From positions 1 through 64,000 of the forward strand of contig JBHEMX010000061.1 in the NCBI GenBank assembly GCA_046262355.1: DNA of 64,000 bases. Direction: 5' to 3'. The notes beneath the pieces are model-generated. The model was not told the DNA's origin. It saw only the letters and a list, made by a program, of their open reading frames with translations, and did not search any database. This DNA is from DATADD01 sp046262355. GTDB lineage: Bacteria > Actinomycetota > CADDZG01 > WHSQ01. This document shows positions 57,526-64,000 of this stretch, piece by piece. Each line of letters starts with the position of its first letter. Positions within the stretch are counted from its first letter, which is position 1. Made by a program: the position numbers and the translations under genes.

Positions 57526-59103
57526 GTGGCCGTCATCGATGTTTCTGACCTCAAGCATGCGCTGCCCGGTGGCAGGATCCTATTCGAAGATGTCTCGTTC
57601 CGCGTCGGGAGCGGTCAGCACGTCGCGCTCGTCGGCGCGAACGGAACCGGCAAGACGACGATCCTGCGCCTTATCGCGCGAGAGGAACGCGTGCAGCAGG
57701 GTCACATCCACGTCGACGGCGCGCTTGCATTCATGCCCCAGTTCATCGGCGTCTTCGGTGACGAGACCACGATCAATCAGTTCTTGATCCGGCTGTCGCC
57801 CAAGCCGATCCAGGATGCCGCTCAGGAGCTGGAGCGCGCGGAGATCGGGTTGGCCGCCGACTCGACCGGCGCCCAGATGCGCTACGCGACCGCTCTGGCA
57901 ACCTGGACGGAGGTGGGCGGGTACGACGCGGAGGTGTTGTGGGACACCTGCTGCATGCTCGCAGTAGGACGGTCCTTCGAGGCGATCGCCGGCCGTCTGC
58001 TGGTGACGCTATCCGGTGGAGAGCAGAAGCGCCTCGCACTCGAGTCGCTGTTCCGTTCCGATGCGGTGGTCTTGTTGCTTGATGAGCCCGACAACTTCCT
58101 CGACATCGCCGGAAAGCGGTGGCTGGAACACACGATCAACACGTCGTCGAAGACGATCTTCTACGTGAGCCACGACCGAGCGCTGCTTGCGACCACGTCG
58201 ACGCGCGTCGTGACGCTCGAGGCCAAGGGCGCGTGGACTCACGGCGCTTCCTTCGCCGGTTATCACGATGCGCGCGAGAGACGCATCGAGAGAGTCGAGG
58301 AAGAGCATCGACGGTATCGGGAGGAGCACCAGCGGCTCGTCGCCTCGATGAAGGAGTTGAAGCGTCGGGCGGCGATCTCAGATGCCCTCGCATCACGAGC
58401 GAAGGCAAGCGTCACGAAGCTGGAGCGTTTCGAGGAGACCAGCCGGCCACCGGAGCGGCCGGCGGACCAAGATATCCACGTGCGGCTGCGCGGTGGACGC
58501 ACCGGGAAGATCGCGTTTCGCGCCACGCAACTGTCGATACAGGATCTAACGGAGCCGTTCGATGCGGAGATCCTTTTCGGCGAGCGCATCGGCGTGGTCG
58601 GCTCCAACGGCACCGGCAAGAGTCACTTCCTGAGGTTGCTGAACGGGGAGGCGATCGAGCACGGAGGAGCCTGGATGTTGGGTGCCCGTGTGCGCGCCGG
58701 CCTCTTCTCTCAGATGCACGATCGCCCGGATCTCGGCGACAAGGCCCTTGTCGACATCATGACGAGTCGTGGACTGGAGCTCGGCGCGGCGATGGCGGGT
58801 CTGCGCCGCTACGAGTTGCGCTCTGTGGCATCGCAGCCGTTCTCGTTGCTGTCCGGAGGGCAACAGGCGCGCTTCCAGCTGCTCATATTGGAGCTCGCCG
58901 GTCCGACCATGCTGCTTCTCGATGAGCCCACGGACAACCTCGACGTCGCGTCCGCCGAAGCGTTGGAGCAAGGACTCGGGAACTACGAGGGAACGGTGAT
59001 CGCGGTCACGCACGACAGATGGTTCATGCGCTTGCTCGACCGGTTCCTGGTCTTCAACGACGATGGAACGGTGGTCGAGTCGCCGGATCACCCCTACGGC
59101 TGA
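57526..59103 (+). CDS. ABC-F family ATPase
   Basis: 525 aa, two ATPase domains with no membrane domain; ABC-F proteins act on the ribosome (translation factors or resistance proteins). Domain 1: ALVGANGTGKTTILRLIARE, LVTLSGGEQKRLALESL, VLLLDEPDNFLDIAGKRWLE. The inter-domain linker (residues about 240-300) is Arg/Glu-rich and coiled. Domain 2: GVVGSNGTGKSHFLRLLNGE, FSLLSGGQQARFQLLIL, MLLLDEPTDNLDVASAEALE. The second Walker A reads GKSH instead of GKST. GTG 57526 with GGGAG eight bases upstream. Convergent with the LLM gene (4-bp gap). Confidence 0.92.
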   Translation: MAVIDVSDLKHALPGGRILFEDVSFRVGSGQHVALVGANGTGKTTILRLIAREERVQQGHIHVDGALAFMPQFIGVFGDETTINQFLIRLSPKPIQDAAQELERAEIGLAADSTGAQMRYATALATWTEVGGYDAEVLWDTCCMLAVGRSFEAIAGRLLVTLSGGEQKRLALESLFRSDAVVLLLDEPDNFLDIAGKRWLEHTINTSSKTIFYVSHDRALLATTSTRVVTLEAKGAWTHGASFAGYHDARERRIERVEEEHRRYREEHQRLVASMKELKRRAAISDALASRAKASVTKLERFEETSRPPERPADQDIHVRLRGGRTGKIAFRATQLSIQDLTEPFDAEILFGERIGVVGSNGTGKSHFLRLLNGEAIEHGGAWMLGARVRAGLFSQMHDRPDLGDKALVDIMTSRGLELGAAMAGLRRYELRSVASQPFSLLSGGQQARFQLLILELAGPTMLLLDEPTDNLDVASAEALEQGLGNYEGTVIAVTHDRWFMRLLDRFLVFNDDGTVVESPDHPYG

Positions 59104-59107
59104 GGCC

Positions 59108-60103
59108 CTACTCGAGCTTCGGCGACAGCAGTCTGGAGGGAGGAGTGCTTCGCTCTGCAAGGTGCGGAGCCACCTCGTGCCCCAACAGCGCGATGACCTC
59201 GAGATCATCATGCAGCAGGTTCTGTAGCATCACGCGTTCGACTCCTGCATCCTCGAGTTCTTGCAGGCGCGTCACGACCTGCTGAGGCGTCCCGACCACG
59301 GATCGTGACCGGGATCCTTCCAACCACTGCTCCGGATCGCCGCCGGCGCCGCCTTTCGCCATAAGCCGACGAGAGCGGGCGAGCACGTCGGTCTGGTTGG
59401 CTCCGATGACCACAGAGGTCATCAGCGAGAAGCGCAGCTGGGCGGGATCGCGACCCTGGTGCTCCCAAGTGCGCGCCACGCGCGCGCGCCGTTCACGGCA
59501 TTCGTCGACCGTCGCTTGAACGGTGTTGTACTCGTCGGCCCACCGGGCGGCGAGGGCGGCGCTCCTCCGGTGCGCCGAACCACCGACGATCAGCGGGGGG
59601 TGAGGTCGCTGCAGTGGCTTCGGCAGAGCTTCCAGGCCCGACAGACGGTAGTGCTTGCCCTCGAACGAGAACGGCCCTTCGGTCCACTGTCGATGCACGA
59701 TCTCGATCTGCTCCTCGAGCATCTCCATGCGGGTCTCGCCCGACGGAAAGTCGAAGCCGTACGTCGCGTGCTCGTGCTCGTTCCAGCCCGCGCCCATGCC
59801 GAGCTCCACCCGTCCGGTCGAGATGTGATCGACGGTCGCAGCGCTCTTGGCGAGCACCGACGGATGCCGGAATGTGACCGGCGAGACGAGCGTCCCAAGG
59901 CGGAGCCGGGTCGTGCGCGCGGCGAGCCCGCCGAGCGTGGTCCAGGCATCGAGCGAAGCCCGCGCCTCCGTGCCCTGAACCGAGCTGAAGTGGTCGGAGC
60001 GGAAGAGGCCGTCGAGCCCGTAGTCCTCGCACGCCTGGGCGATCGTGACCCATTGGTTCCAGGAGACGTCCTCCTGGCCTTCGATCATCAGGCAGATGCG
60101 CAT
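59108..60103 (-). CDS. LLM-class (likely F420-dependent) oxidoreductase
   Basis: 331-aa luciferase-like monooxygenase-fold flavin/F420 enzyme. Starts MRICLMIEGQEDVSWNQWVT; later LDGLFRSDHFSSVQG, RLRLGTLVSPVTFRHPSVLA, GRVELGMGAGWNEHEHATYG, PPLIVGGSAHRRSAALAARW and DAGVERVMLQNLLHDD. The wording (RxDHF, GMGAGWxExE) is that of actinobacterial F420-dependent members; substrate unknown. ATG 60103 has GAGG five bases upstream, and the much longer open frame beyond it is rejected. Confidence 0.9.
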   Translation of the reverse strand: MRICLMIEGQEDVSWNQWVTIAQACEDYGLDGLFRSDHFSSVQGTEARASLDAWTTLGGLAARTTRLRLGTLVSPVTFRHPSVLAKSAATVDHISTGRVELGMGAGWNEHEHATYGFDFPSGETRMEMLEEQIEIVHRQWTEGPFSFEGKHYRLSGLEALPKPLQRPHPPLIVGGSAHRRSAALAARWADEYNTVQATVDECRERRARVARTWEHQGRDPAQLRFSLMTSVVIGANQTDVLARSRRLMAKGGAGGDPEQWLEGSRSRSVVGTPQQVVTRLQELEDAGVERVMLQNLLHDDLEVIALLGHEVAPHLAERSTPPSRLLSPKLE

Positions 60104-60123
60104 GTGAACCTCGGTCGTCGTCC

Positions 60124-60141
60124 GGCCCCGTCGTCGGGGCC
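60124..60141. promoter_or_regulatory. short hairpin between LLM and UbiB genes
   Basis: ggccccg-tcgt-cggggcc, a perfect 7-bp stem with a four-base loop, sits in the 63-bp gap between divergent starts, between the likely promoters. Possible operator. Confidence 0.35.
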
Positions 60142-60154
60142 GCGTCGCGTCTTC

Positions 60155-60160
60155 TACCAT
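60155..60160 (+). promoter_or_regulatory. candidate -10 box for the UbiB-family gene
   Basis: TACCAT lies exactly six bases before ATG 60167 with no Shine-Dalgarno, matching a leaderless arrangement. Confidence 0.35.
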
Positions 60161-60166
60161 CCTTTC

Positions 60167-61591
60167 ATGACCGAAGAGAAGCAGCCCCAGCAGCCGATGC
60201 CGACCGGCTGGCTGCAGCGCGGCGCGCGCATCGTCGGTGCCACCGGGAAGTCGGCGACCCGCTTCGTCGGCACGCGCTTCAAGTCGTTCGCGGCGCCGGA
60301 GCGCGCGCAGGAGTTCCTGCAGGGCTTCCACGAAGATACTGCACAGGAGCTCGTCACGATGCTCGGCGAGATGAAGGGCGCGGCCATGAAGCTGGGTCAG
60401 CTCGCGTCCTTCTACGAGTTCGGCACGCCCAGCGAGTATCTCACCACCTATCGTGACGCGATGACCATGCTGCAGAACTCGGCTCCGCCGATGGATGCAG
60501 CGACCGCGAAGAGCGTCATCGCCGAGGAGTTCGGCAAGCCCGCCGAGGACGTCTTCGCGAGCTTCGAGGATGCTTCCGTTGCGGCGGCGTCGATCGGCCA
60601 GGTCCACCGGGCGACTCTCCCCTCGGGGGAGACGGTGGCGGTCAAGATCCAGTATCCGGGCGTCGACGAGGCGATCCGGTCGGACCTCAAGAACGTATCT
60701 GCCATGAGCAAGCTCGCCGTAGCGATCGCGCCGAACCTCGATCCGAAGGAGGTCGCCGACGAGGTTCGCGAGCGCGTCCTCGAGGAACTCGACTATCGGC
60801 GGGAGGCCGCGAACCAGCAGCGGATCGCGCGCCTCTTCAATGGTCATCCGTTCATCGTCGTGCCTAAGGTCTACCCCGCGTATTGCCGCACTCGTGTGAT
60901 CACGCAGGAGTTCATCGAAGGTGCGCCGTTCATGTCATCGTTCGGATGGGCGCAAGAGGACAAAGATCAGCTTGCCGAGATCCTGTATCGTTTCTTCTAC
61001 GGGAGCCTCAACCGATTCCTGTTGTTCTCGGCGGATCCTCATCCCGGCAACTATCTTCTGCTCGACGACGGACGCGTTGCGTTCCTCGACTTCGGTCTCG
61101 TTCGCTCGGTCGACCCGGGGACGCTTCAGCTCCTGCACGAGGTCGTGCTCGCGTTGATAGCGGACGACAAGCAGGCGGGACGGACGGCACTCGAGGGACT
61201 CGGCATCCTCAATCGCAAGACCCCGGAGATCGATGCGATCTGGGACCACCTCAAGATGCTGAACGGGCCCGTTCTCGAGGACCGCGAGGTGAAGATGACC
61301 CCTCCGCTCGTGGGCGAGATCGCGGCGGCGGGGTTCGATCCCGGCTCGGACGCCTTTCAGACCCTGCGCAAGGTCGGCGTTCCCGGTGTGATCGTGACGC
61401 TCAATCGCATGTCCTTCGGCGTCACCTCGCTTCTGGGACGGCTCGAGGCGACTGCCAACTGGCATGCGATCGCGCGCGAGATCTGGTACGGCGAGGACTC
61501 TCGCACGGAGCTCGGCAAGCAGGAGCAGCGCTGGCTCGATGAGGCGCATCCGAACTGGGTGCCGCCTCTCAAGGGGAACCAGAGCGACTAG
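60167..61591 (+). CDS. UbiB/ABC1/ADCK-family atypical kinase
   Basis: 474 aa. Family-defining motifs: KxGQ as GAAMKLGQLASFYEFG, the Ala-rich loop SVAAASIGQVHRATLPSG (in place of a Gly loop), VAVKIQYPGVDE (Lys), ITQEFIEGAPF, LFSADPHPGNYLL (catalytic) and FLDFGLVRS (DFG). In other systems the family supports quinone or lipid metabolism through ATPase activity; the actual role here is unknown. Usual length. ATG 60167 has no ribosome-binding site but a -10 box six bases upstream. pheA follows 53 bp later. Confidence 0.91.
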   Translation: MTEEKQPQQPMPTGWLQRGARIVGATGKSATRFVGTRFKSFAAPERAQEFLQGFHEDTAQELVTMLGEMKGAAMKLGQLASFYEFGTPSEYLTTYRDAMTMLQNSAPPMDAATAKSVIAEEFGKPAEDVFASFEDASVAAASIGQVHRATLPSGETVAVKIQYPGVDEAIRSDLKNVSAMSKLAVAIAPNLDPKEVADEVRERVLEELDYRREAANQQRIARLFNGHPFIVVPKVYPAYCRTRVITQEFIEGAPFMSSFGWAQEDKDQLAEILYRFFYGSLNRFLLFSADPHPGNYLLLDDGRVAFLDFGLVRSVDPGTLQLLHEVVLALIADDKQAGRTALEGLGILNRKTPEIDAIWDHLKMLNGPVLEDREVKMTPPLVGEIAAAGFDPGSDAFQTLRKVGVPGVIVTLNRMSFGVTSLLGRLEATANWHAIAREIWYGEDSRTELGKQEQRWLDEAHPNWVPPLKGNQSD

Positions 61592-61631
61592 TCGCTCCGG
61601 CACCGACACCTGCCGGCGGCTCGCCGTGGTT

Positions 61632-61637
61632 TAGTAC
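61632..61637 (+). promoter_or_regulatory. candidate -10 box for pheA
   Basis: TAGTAC ends seven bases before ATG 61645. No Shine-Dalgarno is seen, so leaderless translation is inferred. Confidence 0.35.
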
Positions 61638-61644
61638 TCGCGAT

Positions 61645-62490
61645 ATGGAGGCACCAACGCAGGTCACGGTCGCCTATCAAGGCGAGGCGGGCGCCTACTC
61701 CGAAGAGGGCGCGCAGACGCTGTGGCCGCAGGCAGATCACCTCCCGCTCGCGTCGATAAGGAAGGTGTTCGAGGCAGTTGAGGTGGGTCGCGTCGACTTC
61801 GGACTCGTGCCGATGGAGAACTCACAGGCGGGGAGCATCAACGAGACCTACGACCTCTTCCTCAAGCACGGTCTGCATCTCGTCGGCGAGGCCGTCGTCC
61901 GGGTCAACCACTGCCTCGTCGCGCTACCCGGCACGGCGATCGACGATCTCCAGGAGGTGATGTCGCATCCACAGGCGATCGCGCAGTGCGAGGAGTTCCT
62001 TGCGGCGCTGGGCATCGGGATCCGAGCGGAGTACGACACCGCCGGAGCGGCGCGCCGCATCGCCGACGAGAAACTCGACGTCAGTGGCGCGATCGCGTCG
62101 CGGCGCGCCGCGGACCTGTATGGGCTCGCCGTGCTCGCCGAGAGCATCCAGACCTATCCCGACAATTACACGCGCTTCGGAGCGCTGTCGCGCCATCCCG
62201 TCCCCTTGATGCCACCCACCAAGACATCGCTGGTCTTCGGCGTGGGGCACGTCGCAGGATCGCTCTACAGGTGCCTGGGAGCCTTCGCCGAGCGGCACCT
62301 GAGCCTCAACAAGCTCGAGTCGCGCCCGCGCGGGGGCCGCCCGTGGGAGTATGTCTTCTACGCCGATGTCGAGGCGCCTTCGTCCGCCCCCGAGATGGTC
62401 GATGCGCTCGCGGAGGTGAGCGAGCACTCTACGTTCACGAGACTGCTGGGCAGCTATGCGGCCGGTTTCGTGCGGCGCCCCGCCGGATAG
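61645..62490 (+). CDS. pheA: prephenate dehydratase
   Basis: Converts prephenate to phenylpyruvate for Phe synthesis. 281 aa: the PDT domain with VAYQGEAGAYSEEGAQTLW, DFGLVPMENSQAGSINETYD, VMSHPQAIAQCEEFL and the catalytic-Thr motif NYTRFGALSR, then a C-terminal ACT domain (KTSLVFGVGHVAGSLYRCL, LSLNKLESRPRGGRPWEYVF), where Phe binds for feedback inhibition. The GALx and ESRP residues for Phe binding are present. Stand-alone enzyme, without chorismate mutase. Confidence 0.94.
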   Translation: MEAPTQVTVAYQGEAGAYSEEGAQTLWPQADHLPLASIRKVFEAVEVGRVDFGLVPMENSQAGSINETYDLFLKHGLHLVGEAVVRVNHCLVALPGTAIDDLQEVMSHPQAIAQCEEFLAALGIGIRAEYDTAGAARRIADEKLDVSGAIASRRAADLYGLAVLAESIQTYPDNYTRFGALSRHPVPLMPPTKTSLVFGVGHVAGSLYRCLGAFAERHLSLNKLESRPRGGRPWEYVFYADVEAPSSAPEMVDALAEVSEHSTFTRLLGSYAAGFVRRPAG

Positions 62491-62569
62491 GCTCACTCGA
62501 GCGAGTCATCTCGCCGCCTGGCGAATCGGTCGACGAGCGATCCAACGCGCAAGCACCAGGAGGGAACCC

Positions 62570-64000
62570 GTGGCCCAAGTCGAGCTGCTGCCGGAGACGA
62601 CGAGGTTCATCGAGCAGTCGCCGAAGATGTTGATCGGAGGGAGCTTCGTCGGCGCGCGCTCGGGTGACACGTTCGACGCCATCGATCCCTCAACGGCGAA
62701 GGTGCTGACGCAGGTGCCGCGCGCAGGGACCGAGGATGTCGATGCCGCCGTCGCCGCGGCGCGCGCCGCGGTGGAGGATCGACGCTGGAGTGGGCTCAGA
62801 CCGGGCAAGCGGACCGAGCTCCTGGGCAAGGTCGCCGAGCAGATCAAGAGGCGGATGCCGGAGCTGTCGCAAATAGAAGCCATGGATGCGGGGAAACCCC
62901 TCAAGCTCGCGGCCGGCGAGATCTGGGCGGCGGCCGAGGCGTTCCGTTACTACGCGGGGTGGCCGACGAAGGTGTACGGCGAGACCGACCCGACGGACGA
63001 TCGGATGTTCGTCTATTCGCTGCGGGAGCCACTCGGCGTGTGCGCGGGGATCATCCCGTGGAACTTCCCCCTGATCATGGCCTCGTGGAAGGTCGCGCCG
63101 GCGCTCGCATTCGGCAACTGCGTCGTGCTCAAGCCGGCCGAGCAGACGTCGTTGACCGCACTCAGGCTCGCTGCTCTCTGCCTCGAGGCGGGGATCCCGG
63201 AGGGCGTCGTCAACGTCGTTACGGGGTTCGGGTCCGAGACGGGCCAAGCTCTCGCCCAACATCGCGACGTCGACAAGGTGGCGTTCACCGGTTCGACGGA
63301 GGTGGGCCGCAAGGTCCTTCATGCGTCCGAGGGCAATCTCAAGCGCGTGTCGCTGGAGCTGGGCGGCAAGTCGCCCAACATCGTGTTCGCCGACGCAGAC
63401 ATGAGGCGAGCTTGCAAGGGCTCGATGATGGGTGTGTTCTCCAACTCAGGTCAGGTTTGCACTGCGGGGTCTCGCATCCTCGTGGAGCGCTCGATCCATG
63501 ACGACTTCGTGGCCTCGCTCGTCGAGGCGACGGAATCCATGACGCTCGGGCCCGCGCTCGACGAGGACACGGGCTTCGGCCCGCTCGTCTCGGCCGAGCA
63601 GCGCGATCGTGTCACCGGATACATCGACATCGGGCGCTCCGAGGGAGCGGAGATCGCCACGGGCGGCGCCGTCCCAGACGACCTCGGAGCGGGCTACTTC
63701 GTCAAGCCGACGATCTTCACGGGCGTGCGCAACAACATGCGGATCGCGCAGGAGGAGATCTTCGGACCCGTTGCGGCGGTGATCGAGGTGGACGACGTCG
63801 ACGCGGCGATCGCAGTGGCCAACGACTCGATCTATGGTTTGGCCGCGGCCGTATGGACGCGCGACATCTCCAAGGCTCATCGCGTTGCCAGAGGCATCAG
63901 GGCGGGGACGGTGTGGGTCAACACGGCAGGCCTCTACGATCCGGCGGTGTCCTTCGGGGGTTACAAGCAGTCCGGCTTTGGCCGCGAGCTGGGCCTTCAC
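62570..64000 (+). CDS. aldehyde dehydrogenase, 3' partial
   Basis: NAD(P)-dependent aldehyde dehydrogenase of the betaine-aldehyde/ALDH1-2 type. 477 codons are inside the window and the frame is open at the end; about 20 residues are missing. Motifs: CAGIIPWNFPLIMASWKVAP, VVLKPAEQTSLTALRLA, VAFTGSTEVGRKVL (NAD loop), the catalytic Glu SLELGGKSPNIVFADAD and Cys SGQVCTAGSRILVE, and IAQEEIFGPVAAVI. GTG 62570 is set by AGGAGGGA. Substrate not determined. 79 bp after pheA. Confidence 0.93.
   Translation, partial: MAQVELLPETTRFIEQSPKMLIGGSFVGARSGDTFDAIDPSTAKVLTQVPRAGTEDVDAAVAAARAAVEDRRWSGLRPGKRTELLGKVAEQIKRRMPELSQIEAMDAGKPLKLAAGEIWAAAEAFRYYAGWPTKVYGETDPTDDRMFVYSLREPLGVCAGIIPWNFPLIMASWKVAPALAFGNCVVLKPAEQTSLTALRLAALCLEAGIPEGVVNVVTGFGSETGQALAQHRDVDKVAFTGSTEVGRKVLHASEGNLKRVSLELGGKSPNIVFADADMRRACKGSMMGVFSNSGQVCTAGSRILVERSIHDDFVASLVEATESMTLGPALDEDTGFGPLVSAEQRDRVTGYIDIGRSEGAEIATGGAVPDDLGAGYFVKPTIFTGVRNNMRIAQEEIFGPVAAVIEVDDVDAAIAVANDSIYGLAAAVWTRDISKAHRVARGIRAGTVWVNTAGLYDPAVSFGGYKQSGFGRELGLH

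Noticed and set aside
60104..60847. N-terminal extension of the LLM oxidoreductase frame
   Set aside because: The frame runs antisense through the UbiB gene; the family N-terminus MRICLMIEG begins at 60103 with a ribosome-binding site.
62499..62515. Terminator after pheA (actcg-ag-cgagt)
   Set aside because: The stem is only five base pairs with a two-base centre, too short to fold as a hairpin terminator.

Overview
The window is about 64 kb of GC-rich, gene-dense bacterial chromosome and looks like an Actinomycetota, probably an uncultivated or deep-branching lineage rather than a mycobacterium or streptomycete (inference). The evidence is the gene order metG-tatD-rsmA-ispE-tRNA-Gln-glmU-prs-rplY-pth-mfd-parvulin-mazG-eno-ftsB-DUF501-ppx, the divergent pmt/rsmI pair, the histidine phosphatase/DUF3090/SCO1664-type triad, an F420-type luciferase-like oxidoreductase, an MshB-like deacetylase, many GTG and TTG starts, ATGA/GTGA/TTGA overlaps, and -10-like TANNNT boxes close to start codons. 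No rRNA, CRISPR array, complete insertion sequence or prophage was seen.

Layout. 1-4 kb: 3' part of a C39-peptidase ABC exporter with an apparent frameshift, a VapC remnant, a small unknown gene, a MOSC protein and an FKBP-like lipoprotein. 4-11.7 kb: protein O-mannosyltransferase, rsmI, an AbrB/zinc-knuckle regulator, metG, a shortened tatD, rsmA, a STAS protein and ispE. 11.7-24.6 kb: tRNA-Gln and a long co-oriented housekeeping run from glmU to ppx covering cell-wall precursor synthesis, PRPP, translation, transcription-coupled repair, envelope folding, nucleotide clean-up, glycolysis, division and polyphosphate. 24.7-28.5 kb: an acyl-CoA synthetase followed by the phosphatase/DUF3090/kinase-like triad. 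28.6-33.4 kb: tRNA-Leu, an ABC exporter and a Ser/Thr kinase with an extracellular propeller.

33.5-38.4 kb: an accessory, partly decayed stretch (small membrane protein, cupredoxin, RTX remnant, Crp-type HTH remnant, truncated secreted ORF) followed by a metallo-hydrolase and an ECF sigma factor paired with a membrane-anchored propeller protein. 38.4-43.7 kb: cell-surface genes, with a YihY membrane protein, GT2 glycosyltransferase and Wzt/Wzm polysaccharide exporter on the minus strand and a CDP-alcohol phosphatidyltransferase divergent from them. 43.7-47.7 kb: a PIG-L deacetylase, then a four-gene operon of two ferritin-like proteins, an L,D-transpeptidase and a single-pass membrane protein. 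47.7-53 kb: DUF488 (frameshifted), CsaA-like tRNA-binding protein, formamidopyrimidine-DNA glycosylase, and the RNA-repair pair RtcB and archease with an SDR protein and dodecin between them. 53-57.5 kb: secreted phosphoesterase, LysM protein, a Gly-Asn repeat protein behind a strong hairpin, three copies of a 53-bp repeat and an M28 peptidase. 57.5-64 kb: ABC-F ATPase, LLM oxidoreductase, UbiB-family kinase, prephenate dehydratase and an aldehyde dehydrogenase cut by the window end.

Points worth a second look are a GlmU in which both magnesium-binding positions of the uridylyltransferase domain are replaced, a TatD with an internal deletion that keeps every metal ligand, three genes whose best start is a CTG overlapping the preceding stop as CTGA, and several short tandem repeats in untranslated leaders or at gene ends (metG, eno, archease).
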